Of a stretch of 64,000 nt of DNA, positions 35,732 through 43,840 are shown one piece after another. The notes below the pieces were generated by a model that searched no databases, was not told the origin of the DNA, and saw nothing but the letters and a program-made list of their open reading frames with translations. This stretch comes from CAWKEY01 sp963696315. GTDB lineage: Bacteria > Pseudomonadota > Gammaproteobacteria > Methylococcales > Methylomonadaceae. The DNA lies in contig CAVOJU010000025.1 in the NCBI GenBank assembly GCA_963696315.1, positions 76,364-140,363 on the forward strand, written 5' to 3'. Each line of letters starts with the position of its first letter. Positions within the stretch are counted from its first letter, which is position 1. The position numbers and the translations under genes are program-made.

Positions 35732-37144
35732 TCAGACGTTTTCCGGCGGCGTGCTGTTCGCGCCGCCACCCAGCGCTTTGTAAACGGCAATCAGATTAGT
35801 GGACGCCGATGCTTGGGAACGAGCCAAATCGATTTCGGCAATATAGAGGACACGCTGCGAATCAAGCACGTCAAGAAAGGATATTACACCTTCCTGATAA
35901 CGCAATTGCGACAGGCGTACCGATTCCTGTAGATCGGCAACCGAGCGGGCCAGCGCCTGCCGGCGGATTTCTTCCTTCAAATACCGGGTCAGAGCGGTTT
36001 CGGTTTCCTGAAGCGCTTCGAGCACCGCCTTTTCATAGGCCAGATAGGCCTCTTTTTGTTTGGCTTCGGCCAGGTCGATTCCGGCCTGAATCCGGCCGAA
36101 ATTCAGCAGCGGCTGCAGCAGGTTGGCGGCAGTACCATAGGAAAACGCCGCTGATTTGAATAGGCTTTCGATATCGGTATTGCGCAGGCCCACAAATGCC
36201 GACAGTGATATTTTCGGAAACAGTTCGGCAATGGCGGCGCCTTGCATTGCGCTGGCTGCCGCCAGCCGGCGTTCGGCGGCACGAATGTCGGGGCGATAGC
36301 GGATGGTTTCGGCCGGCGAAGTCAGTACCTCCGTGGCCGGCGCAATCGGCATGGCGCCGGATGGATTCAATTCGACAGCCAGTGCGCCGGGTTGTCGCCC
36401 CACCAACACTTCCAGTTGGCGCAAGGTGGCAACCAGATTGGCTTCCAGGGCCGGTATCTGTGAGGCGGTGATTTCTGTCTGGGCGCGGGCCCGAACGACA
36501 TCATGCCGGGCGCTAACGCCTTCGTTAAAAAGTTTTTCGGTCAATGCCAGCGTGTGTTGTTGCGATTCCAGATTCGTGCGAGTAATACGCAACTGGTTTT
36601 GCAGACTGCGGTAGTTGATGTAACTGCGTGCCAGTTCGGCGGTCAGCGATACCAAAGACTGGCGATACTCTTCACCGGCCGCATCAAGCTCGGCGGAGGC
36701 TGACTCCAGACGCCGCTGCTGACGACCGAACAGATCAATTTCCCACAAGGCGTCGAAACCCAGCTCGAACATGTTGTATTTGATGCCGGGAGCAAGACCA
36801 GGGAACGGGTTTTCTTGGCGCTGCGCGCCGGTCGTAATATTGACGGTCGGGAACAGTTCGGCGCGGGTGCCACGGCGCTCGGCGCGAGCCTGATCGATGC
36901 GAGCCAATGCTATTTTGATATCCAGGTTGCCCGCCAAGGCCATGATCCATCAGGCGATCCAGTTCTGTATCGCCGAAATTTTTCCACCAGTTTTTCAATT
37001 CCTCAGGATTAACCTGATTGCAAATTTGCCGTCGGTTCAGCCTGCCAATGGCTCGGTACTGCCGGAGCAACTGCGCGGTAATCCGGCCCCATCGTACAGC
37101 CAGCCAAACCGCTGAGAGTCAGTAGCCAGCCCAGTTTATACTTC
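35732..37144 (-). pseudogene. RND/MFS-type outer-membrane efflux lipoprotein, doubly frameshifted
   Basis: Outer-membrane channel of the NodT/OprM family. From the ATG at 37144 the first frame encodes a lipoprotein signal (LLTLSGLAGC, lipobox LAGC) and GPDYRAVAPAVPSHW, and stops at 37009-37011. A second frame carries PEELKNWWKNFGDTELDRLM, the usual next block. The original frame then resumes at LAGNLDIKIALARIDQARAE and is open for about 400 residues with two OEP repeats, to the end at 35732. Two compensating indels, near 37005-37020 and 36940-36960, are needed. The start overlaps the tetR stop by nine bases, so regulator and channel form one operon, divergent from the emrAB pair that would use the channel. 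Confidence 0.8.
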
Positions 37145-37744
37145 ATATCCATTTCCCTTGAGAAATAAAGAAACCGCGGCGTCTATCAAATGGCGTTTTT
37201 CCGCCTCACTCAGGCCTGATTGCAAACCGAGCAGGCATCGGAAATGTTGATCACCTTTCAACATATCCAGAAACAATCGGCTCGATGTTTCAAGGTCCTC
37301 AATGCTCAATATACCGCGGGCTTGCAGCTCAGCGAGGTAAGCCGACATTTGCTGCAACACCGGCACGGGGCCGGAACGGTAGATAAGCTCCCCAAGCTCC
37401 GGAAAATGCTGCTGCTCTGCAATGATCAGCCGATACAACTGAATGGCTTCGTTGGCATAAACCAGATCGATGAAAGCGCTGGCGATAGCGCGCAAACCAG
37501 CCACCGGGTCGTTAAGTCCGGTTTGAACACTCGCAAGGGTGCCCAGCAAGGCTTCACATCGACACTCGATCACGGCGCCAAACAAATCCTGTTTGCTTTT
37601 GAAATGGTTGTAAAGCGTAGGTTTGGAAACCGGCGCTGCCTCGGCGATAGCTTCCATACTGGTACCGCTGTAGCCATGGGCAATGAAGGCGCGCGTCGCC
37701 GCTTCGAGTATGGCTTGTCGTTTGGGATTGTGAGGTTTGGTCAT
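37136..37744 (-). CDS. TetR/AcrR family repressor of the efflux genes
   Basis: Repressor of 202 residues. The N-terminal helix-turn-helix is typical: AILEAATRAFIAHGYSGTSM then EAIAEAAPVSKPTLYNHFKS. The C-terminal ligand-binding domain is all-helical. It is divergent from emrA and upstream of the channel gene. A perfect 20-bp palindrome over the emrA promoter is the likely operator. The inducer is unknown, probably a substrate of the pump. Confidence 0.88.
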   Translation of the reverse strand: MTKPHNPKRQAILEAATRAFIAHGYSGTSMEAIAEAAPVSKPTLYNHFKSKQDLFGAVIECRCEALLGTLASVQTGLNDPVAGLRAIASAFIDLVYANEAIQLYRLIIAEQQHFPELGELIYRSGPVPVLQQMSAYLAELQARGILSIEDLETSSRLFLDMLKGDQHFRCLLGLQSGLSEAEKRHLIDAAVSLFLKGNGYEV

Positions 37745-37764
37745 CGCATCGTTGAATAAATTGA

Positions 37765-37811
37765 TTGCATTGATAAGAGCTTACTAATTATACTAAACTA
37801 CACAGTTTAGT
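37765..37811 (+). promoter_or_regulatory. emrA promoter with TetR operator
   Basis: A -35 box ttgcat (37765-37770) and a -10 box tatact (37789-37794) lie 18 bp apart. A perfect inverted repeat, actaaact / agtttagt with a 4-base spacer (37792-37811), overlaps the -10 box. Repressor bound there would block RNA polymerase. The start of emrA follows at 37828. Confidence 0.7.
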
Positions 37812-37827
37812 TGGGCAACAAAAATTT

Positions 37828-38853
37828 ATGTCACTTACTTCATCCAAAAAAACCGCAGGGTCCATTCTGATTCTGCTGATCGCCATCGCGGCAAGCGTCG
37901 TGTATTGGCTGAAGGCGATCCATCCTTTCGAAACTACCGACAACGCCTATCTGAAGGCGCACACCAGTTTGATCAGTCCCAGGGAAAGCGGGTACGTCAA
38001 GGAAGTCTTGTTCGAGGATAACCAGCAGGTGAAGCCGGGCGATTTGCTGGTGGTGATCGACGATCACGATTTCCAGGCTCGAGTTGCCCAGGCTGAGGCA
38101 CAAGTGTTGTCAGAGACCGCGCATATTCAGACCCTGGAAACCGACAAGCTTACACAAGGCGCCAAGATCCGTCAGGAGGCGGCCAATATCGCCGTGTCCG
38201 AAGCCGATCTGGAAAAGGCCGCCAAGGATTTGAAGCGTTTCGACAACCTGGCCGCGGAAGGTGCGGTTTCAGTGCAAACCCGGGATACTGCCGAATCCAC
38301 ACACAAACAGGCCAATGCCCAACGCGAAAAAGTGCGTTCCGCGCGGCAGGAAGCGGAAAGTCAATTGGCGGCTTTGGATGCCCAAATAGAAGAAACGCGC
38401 GCCCGGATTAAAGCCGCCGAGGCCAACCTGGAACTGGCACGCATCGATTTGGCCAACACGCGCATCACGGCGCCCATCGCCGGCATTATCGGCAACCGTA
38501 GTGTGCAGATCGGGCAACTGGTCAAACCCGGCAGTCCGCTCGGTTATCTGATTCCCACGCAAGGGCTGTTCGTGGAAGCCAATTTCAAGGAAACCCAGAT
38601 CGGCCGGATTCAGCCGGGGCAGCCGGTGAAGATTCGGGTCGACGCTTACCCCGATCAGGTTTTTGAAGGCGTAGTGGATAGTTTCGCACCGGCCTCCGGC
38701 TCCGAATTCAGCCTGCTGCCGCCGGAAAACGCTACCGGCAACTTCACCAAGATCGTGCGGCGTGTATCCGTAAAGATCGCTTTCCGGCCCGGCAGTGATT
38801 TGAGCCTGCTGAGACCAGGGCTTTCCACGGAGATCAAGGTCAGGGTGCTGTAA
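37828..38853 (+). CDS. EmrA-like membrane fusion protein (HlyD family)
   Basis: Periplasmic adaptor of 341 residues joining an inner-membrane MFS pump to an outer-membrane channel. One N-terminal membrane helix (about 10-30) is followed by the lipoyl half-motif TTDNAYLKAHTSLISPRESG. A long coiled-coil hairpin (about 85-205, rich in Ala, Glu and Gln) comes next, then the second half ITAPIAGIIGNRSVQIGQLV and a beta-barrel domain. EmrB follows six bases later. EmrAB systems export hydrophobic toxic compounds. Confidence 0.88.
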   Translation: MSLTSSKKTAGSILILLIAIAASVVYWLKAIHPFETTDNAYLKAHTSLISPRESGYVKEVLFEDNQQVKPGDLLVVIDDHDFQARVAQAEAQVLSETAHIQTLETDKLTQGAKIRQEAANIAVSEADLEKAAKDLKRFDNLAAEGAVSVQTRDTAESTHKQANAQREKVRSARQEAESQLAALDAQIEETRARIKAAEANLELARIDLANTRITAPIAGIIGNRSVQIGQLVKPGSPLGYLIPTQGLFVEANFKETQIGRIQPGQPVKIRVDAYPDQVFEGVVDSFAPASGSEFSLLPPENATGNFTKIVRRVSVKIAFRPGSDLSLLRPGLSTEIKVRVL

Positions 38854-38859
38854 GCAGAC

Positions 38860-40464
38860 ATGGCAATGACGACAGACTCAACAGCGCCAGTAGCCGCAGG
38901 CGATAACGCTACGCTAGATTATCAACCAGTTAGCACCGAGCAATGGATAGGTTTTTTCGCGATGGTGTTCGGCATCTTCATGGCGATTCTGGACATCCAG
39001 ATCGTCGCCAGTTCGCTGGAACAGATACAGGCCGGGCTCTCGGCGACCGCGGATGAAATTACCTGGGTACAGACCGCCTACCTGGTGGCGGAGGTGGTCA
39101 TCATTCCGCTGTCAGGCTGGCTGGCTCGGGCTTTTTCCACGCGCATCCTGTTCGTGCTGTCCTGCGGCGGCTTTACCTTGATGAGCTTGTTTTGCGTGTT
39201 CGCGTGGAATCTGCCGTCCATGGTGGTGTTCCGCGCCTTTCAGGGTTTATTCGGCGGGGCGATGATTCCGACTGTATTCGCGGTGATCTACACCTTGTTT
39301 CCGCCGCGGCTGCAGCCGGTCATGGTCATCGTGGTCGGCATGGTGGTGATGATTGCGCCCACCGCAGGGCCGGTGCTGGGCGGTTATCTGACCGAAGCCT
39401 TGTCCTGGAAGGCCTTGTTTCTGGTCAATCTGCTGCCGGGTGTGCTGGTGTGTTTGGCGACTTGGCGATTCGTGCGGGTTGATGAACCGGACTGGAGTTT
39501 GCTCGACAAGATCGATTTTCTCGGCATCGTTTATATCGTGGTCTTTCTCGGCAGCCTGCAATTCGTGCTGGAAGAGGGTGTGCGCGAACAATGGTTCGAG
39601 AGCCGGGAGATCGTGTTTTTCAGTGTGGTCGCGGCGTTGTCCGGTGTCGCGCTATTCCATCGCGAACTGACCATAGAGCATCCCATTGTCGATCTGTGGG
39701 CCTTCCGCAATCGCAATTTCGCGGTCGGCTGCACATTCAGTTTCATACTCGGCATCGGTATGTTCACGCTGATGTTATTGATGCCGGTCTATCTGGCCAG
39801 CGTCAAGGGTCTGAACAGCTTGCAGATCGGCCAGTACATCATGGTCACCGGCCTGTTTCAGCTATTGTCCGCGTTCGTCGCAGGGCCTTTGGTGAAACGA
39901 ATTGATTCCCGGCTGATGCTGGCATTGGGCTTGTCCGGTTTTGCGTTCGGTAGCTGGATAAACGGCAATCTCACTCAAGAGTCCGGCTACTGGGAATTCT
40001 TCTGGCCGCAGGCGATTCGGGGCTTTTCGTTGATGTATTGTTTCCTGCCGATCAATTCCCTGGCGCTAGGCACCTTGCCGCCGGAAGAAGTCAAGAATGC
40101 CAGCGGGCTTTATAACCTGACGCGCAACCTGGGCGGCGCGATTGGTCTGGCCCTGGCGAATACCTTAATGATCCATCTCAACAAACTGCATTATGCGGTA
40201 TTGCGCGAGCATGTGACGCCCGGCTCGCCGCAGACACAAGCGGTTCTGGGTGCTTTTCAAGAGCGCTTGTCCAGCGCCGGGTTGCCGGACTCGGAATCGG
40301 CGGCCCTGAAACAGCTTTACAAATTGTTGATGCGTGAAGCCGAAGTGATGACATTGAATACCCTGTTCCATACCTTGGCGCTGATATTTGTGCTGGCCTT
40401 GCTGTTGATGCCCTGGGTAAGCAAAGTAGCGGCGGATTCGAGTGAAGTCGGCAGCGGCCATTGA
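38860..40464 (+). CDS. EmrB-like MFS drug exporter (DHA2 family)
   Basis: Inner-membrane proton-drug antiporter of 534 residues with 14 predicted helices. Motifs of the DHA2 group are visible: FGIFMAILDIQIVASSLEQI in helix 1, WVQTAYLVAEVVIIPLSGWL in helix 2, and the helix-5 motif C APTAGPVLGGYLTEALSW. It pairs with the adaptor gene upstream. The channel gene across the divergent promoter appears broken, so the pump may depend on another outer-membrane channel. Confidence 0.9.
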   Translation: MAMTTDSTAPVAAGDNATLDYQPVSTEQWIGFFAMVFGIFMAILDIQIVASSLEQIQAGLSATADEITWVQTAYLVAEVVIIPLSGWLARAFSTRILFVLSCGGFTLMSLFCVFAWNLPSMVVFRAFQGLFGGAMIPTVFAVIYTLFPPRLQPVMVIVVGMVVMIAPTAGPVLGGYLTEALSWKALFLVNLLPGVLVCLATWRFVRVDEPDWSLLDKIDFLGIVYIVVFLGSLQFVLEEGVREQWFESREIVFFSVVAALSGVALFHRELTIEHPIVDLWAFRNRNFAVGCTFSFILGIGMFTLMLLMPVYLASVKGLNSLQIGQYIMVTGLFQLLSAFVAGPLVKRIDSRLMLALGLSGFAFGSWINGNLTQESGYWEFFWPQAIRGFSLMYCFLPINSLALGTLPPEEVKNASGLYNLTRNLGGAIGLALANTLMIHLNKLHYAVLREHVTPGSPQTQAVLGAFQERLSSAGLPDSESAALKQLYKLLMREAEVMTLNTLFHTLALIFVLALLLMPWVSKVAADSSEVGSGH

Positions 40465-40591
40465 CAGCCTGAACGACATGATCGTCACCCATGAGACGAA
40501 GAAAATCATTGCGGTAAACAACGCCTTGAGGCCTCGTAATGCTCGTGTTCTTCGTCGTCATTGCTTCTGGCGCCGTTAACCGGCGAGCATC

Positions 40592-41743
40592 TTAGCGGGC
40601 TTCAATACTCACCTTGTCCGGCTGTAAAATCAGCGCATGATGACCCTGGAGCAAGGCTTGCAGCTCTTTGCCCACCATATTCCGGCGCCAGCCATGCAAT
40701 AACAGGCAATCGGGATCTTCATCCAGCAGCATCTCCAGGTCTTTTCGACTGGCAACACTGACCGGATTGATCGAATTTTCATCGGCTCTGATTCTGACTA
40801 TGGCCGCCAAAATATCGAGGACGGCTTCTTGCTGCTGGGTTTTTTTACCGGGCTTGCCTTTTTCGTGCAGCGGCAACGGTGCGCGCTGTTTGGCGGCGGT
40901 AATCAATTGGCATAATTCTCTGCCGTAGCGGCTAACGGCGCGCTCATTGATGCCGCGCACATTGGCCAGTTCGGCCTGAGTTTCCGGTTGCAGCTTGGCC
41001 AGCTCAAACAGCATTTCATCACGCAGCAGCCAGTTTCTCGGACGATTTTCAGCCTGCGCGGTTTTTTCGCGCCATTCGGCCAGCGTCTGCACGATAGACA
41101 ACTGCTTGCCAGTCAGTTTGTTCTTGCCTTTAATTTTAAGCCAGGCTTTTTCCGGCGTGACGGCATAGAAATCGGGATTGGCAAGCTCGGCAAAATCATC
41201 GTTGAGCCAGTCGGTACGTCCGAGTTCGGTCAATTTTTGTGTGATGATCTGGTAAATTTCGCACAAATAAATGACATCGTCAGCCGCATATTGGATTTCG
41301 GCCTCGCTTAACGGACGCTTGCTCCAGTCAGCCCGGGTGTGCGCCTTGCTCAGGTTGATATTCAACAAACTGGATACCAGCATCGCGTAACCCGGATTTT
41401 CCTGAAACCCCAGCAATGGCGCGGCGATTTGGGTATCAAACACCGGCTGCGGCAATAGGCCGGTCAATTGATAGATGATTTCCATATCCTGCCGGCAGGA
41501 ATGAAATACTTTGATGATGGCAGGATTTGCGATCGTTTCAAAAAGCACAGTCAGCGAGGGCAATGCCAAGGGATCGACACAGGCCACCCATTCCGGCGTT
41601 GCGATTTGCAGCAGGCAGAACTTGGGGTAATAGGTTTTTTCACGTAAAAACTCAGTGTCGAGCGCCAGCCAGGGTTCTTTCTTGATCCGTTCACAGAGCT
41701 GATCCAGTTGTTCCTGTGTATTTATATATTGAATGGTTGTCAT
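40592..41743 (-). CDS. rnd: Ribonuclease D
   Basis: 3'-5' exoribonuclease of 383 residues that trims tRNA 3' ends. The DEDD active site is visible: LALDTEFLREKTYYPKFCLLQ (Asp, Glu), an Asp in the FDTQIAAPLLGF segment, and the Tyr/Asp of AEIQYAADDVIYL. HRDC domains occupy the C-terminal half (WREKTAQAENRPRNWLLRDE and later). The gene stands alone, convergent with emrB. Confidence 0.94.
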   Translation of the reverse strand: MTTIQYINTQEQLDQLCERIKKEPWLALDTEFLREKTYYPKFCLLQIATPEWVACVDPLALPSLTVLFETIANPAIIKVFHSCRQDMEIIYQLTGLLPQPVFDTQIAAPLLGFQENPGYAMLVSSLLNINLSKAHTRADWSKRPLSEAEIQYAADDVIYLCEIYQIITQKLTELGRTDWLNDDFAELANPDFYAVTPEKAWLKIKGKNKLTGKQLSIVQTLAEWREKTAQAENRPRNWLLRDEMLFELAKLQPETQAELANVRGINERAVSRYGRELCQLITAAKQRAPLPLHEKGKPGKKTQQQEAVLDILAAIVRIRADENSINPVSVASRKDLEMLLDEDPDCLLLHGWRRNMVGKELQALLQGHHALILQPDKVSIEAR

Positions 41744-41911
41744 GTGCTTATGCGGTAGCCGTCATTATAAAAGGTAATCGGGTTTGTTCATTGCGCAGGG
41801 CTGGTACGTAGATACCAGACAAGCGTCTATCTGCGCATTGTCAAAACGGGCGCTTGGCAGTCGTCCACGCGGCAACTCAGGCGCCGATGAATTCATGTAC
41901 CCTGGAAGGCG

Positions 41912-42499
41912 CTAACTGGCAGTCAGCTCTTGACCGGACTGAGGATTGTTCGGGCGTCCACGGCGAAAGTTATGATTGCCGCGCTTTTTATGCGGGTGTG
42001 CCTTTAGCCTTTTGATGTGCAGTTTTTGCTGGTTGATTTCTACCGACTTTAGATGCAAAAAGATATCCGGGGGCATGCCGTCGGGCAATTCAAGTATCGT
42101 GTGAAGGTTATGAATGCTGACGTTATTGATATTGTTTTTATCGACGCCCGATTCATCAACCAGCAATTTTACCAGCGCTTCCAAGGTGACTTGATGCTTG
42201 CGTCCGACTTCCAGACGGTAGCGCACCATTTTAATGGCGGCCGGGCTGCTTTCGGATGAGGGAGGCGAGACACTCTTTTGCTGTTCCGGGAGCGACTGAA
42301 CGGTATGATTCCCGAACTGATTTAAATAAAGCAGCGCCGCGGCACACTCCAGATCATCCACCCCAAGCTCTGCGGCGATATCGCTAATCATCGCGCGCTG
42401 GGCATCCAGATTCTCGCCCTGCAATATCTGCTGCAATCTGGCCGTTAACGGCTCCAGCCGATTGCTAGTCTGCTCGACGGCATTGTTGCTGCTATTCAT
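41912..42499 (-). CDS. Stand-alone DbpA RNA-binding domain protein (DeaD C-terminus-like)
   Basis: Protein of 195 residues resembling only the C-terminal part of the DEAD-box helicase DeaD. Residues about 20-65 match the helical dimerisation-like segment (LQQILQGENLDAQRAMISDI ... VDDLECAAALLYL). Residues about 90-165 are a DbpA RNA-binding domain (VRYRLEVGRKHQVTLEALVK ... ELPDGMPPDIFLHLKSVEI). The tail is basic and Gly/Arg/Asn rich (KKRGNHNFRRGRPNNPQS). No helicase core precedes it: the gene has its own ATG, and surA lies directly upstream on the same strand. It is likely to bind rRNA or structured RNA without unwinding. The role is unknown. Confidence 0.75.
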   Translation of the reverse strand: MNSSNNAVEQTSNRLEPLTARLQQILQGENLDAQRAMISDIAAELGVDDLECAAALLYLNQFGNHTVQSLPEQQKSVSPPSSESSPAAIKMVRYRLEVGRKHQVTLEALVKLLVDESGVDKNNINNVSIHNLHTILELPDGMPPDIFLHLKSVEINQQKLHIKRLKAHPHKKRGNHNFRRGRPNNPQSGQELTAS

Positions 42500-42537
42500 C
42501 CGGTTATCAGTCTTTATCTAGTGATGGCTGCATACGC

Positions 42538-43827
42538 TCAGAGTCTATCCTGATAAATTTCCACGAAAGCTTCATCACGCAAGCGGCGCATCCACAGCTC
42601 TGTTTCTTCTTCTATTTTGCGTTTGCGGATGGCATCCCTGACCTGATTTTTCTTGAATTCATCACTATTGTCCTTATTTTCTCGTTCCTGGACCTGAATC
42701 AGATGCCATCCGAACTGGGTTTGCACCGGCTCGCTGACTTGATTGATGGCCAAACTGCCCATGGTTTCTTCAAAGGGTTTAACCAGATCCCCTGGCCCGA
42801 CCCAGTCCAGGCTGCCGCCTTTTAACGCCGAGCCTTTATCATCGGAATAAGTCCGTGCCAGGGCGGCAAAATCTTCCCCATTGGCGATGCGCTCCTTTAA
42901 GGCGAGCAGGCGTTTTTTGGCCTCGGCATCATCGATCAACTCATTGGTTTTAATCAAAATATGCCGCACTTTGGTTTTGGTAATGGTATGTTGCTGATCA
43001 GCGCCTTTTTTCCCCAGCATCTTGATGATGTGGAAGCCGCTGGGGCTGCGTATGGGACCAGCGATTTCGCCCTGTGGCAAATTTTCAGCCTGCTCGGCAA
43101 ACAGCGTGGGTATCTCGCTCAAGTTACGCCAGCCCAGATCACCGCCTTTGAGTGCCGTGTCGCTATCGGAAAGACTCATTGCCATTTGGGTAAAATCCTG
43201 ACCCTCGCGTAACTTATTGACAATATCATCGGCTCTTTTTTGGGCTTTTTGAATCTCCGCCGACGATGCCGCCTCTTGAACAGCAATGAGTATATGCCCT
43301 AGATGATACTGGATGGCTTCAGTGCCGATTTTATCCTGGGTTTCAAGGTAGTGTTCGACTTCTCTGTCGGTGACTTTAATGCGCCCGCCTATTTCCCGGC
43401 CGCGCAATTGGTTAATAATGATTTCATTGCGGATATTGGCCAAAAAACTTTGATAACTAATGCCTTGTCTTTCCAATTCCTCCTTGAATTGCTGCACACT
43501 CATATTGTTCCGTGTGGCGATATCGTTTACCGAGCTGTTCAGCATTTCCTCGGTCACGCTGATCCCTGCTTTTTCTGCCATTTGGCGTTGCAATTTATCG
43601 ACAATCATTCTTTCCAGCACCTGTTTGCGCAGGATATAGGAAGGCGGTAATTGGGCGTTGCTGGCCTGCATTCTCTGAACCACGGCCGCCACTTCCTGGT
43701 TCAGTTCACGGTCGAGAATAACGTCATCTTCAACAATGGCGACAATTCTATCCAGCGTTTCGGCGTACCCCGGCAGACTAATAAAAAATAAACTACAAAA
43801 CAGGGCTGACACAATCAATCTTTTCAT
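42538..43827 (-). CDS. surA: Periplasmic chaperone / peptidyl-prolyl isomerase SurA
   Basis: Periplasmic chaperone of 429 residues for outer-membrane proteins, LptD included. It has a signal peptide (LIVSALFCSLFFISLPGYA), the N-terminal chaperone domain (LDRIVAIVEDDVILDRELNQ), and two parvulin domains (ALKGGDLGWRNLSEIPTLFA and ALKGGSLDWVGPGDLVKPFE). It starts 13 bases after lptD on the same strand, the conserved lptD-surA order. Confidence 0.96.
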   Translation of the reverse strand: MKRLIVSALFCSLFFISLPGYAETLDRIVAIVEDDVILDRELNQEVAAVVQRMQASNAQLPPSYILRKQVLERMIVDKLQRQMAEKAGISVTEEMLNSSVNDIATRNNMSVQQFKEELERQGISYQSFLANIRNEIIINQLRGREIGGRIKVTDREVEHYLETQDKIGTEAIQYHLGHILIAVQEAASSAEIQKAQKRADDIVNKLREGQDFTQMAMSLSDSDTALKGGDLGWRNLSEIPTLFAEQAENLPQGEIAGPIRSPSGFHIIKMLGKKGADQQHTITKTKVRHILIKTNELIDDAEAKKRLLALKERIANGEDFAALARTYSDDKGSALKGGSLDWVGPGDLVKPFEETMGSLAINQVSEPVQTQFGWHLIQVQERENKDNSDEFKKNQVRDAIRKRKIEEETELWMRRLRDEAFVEIYQDRL

Positions 43828-43840
43828 GTTGTTTGATGCA

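Noticed and set aside
40465..40591. Terminator between emrB and rnd formed by gacgaagaa and ttcttcgtc
   Set aside because: The arms are about 45 bases apart with no T-tract, so the pairing is too weak to call.
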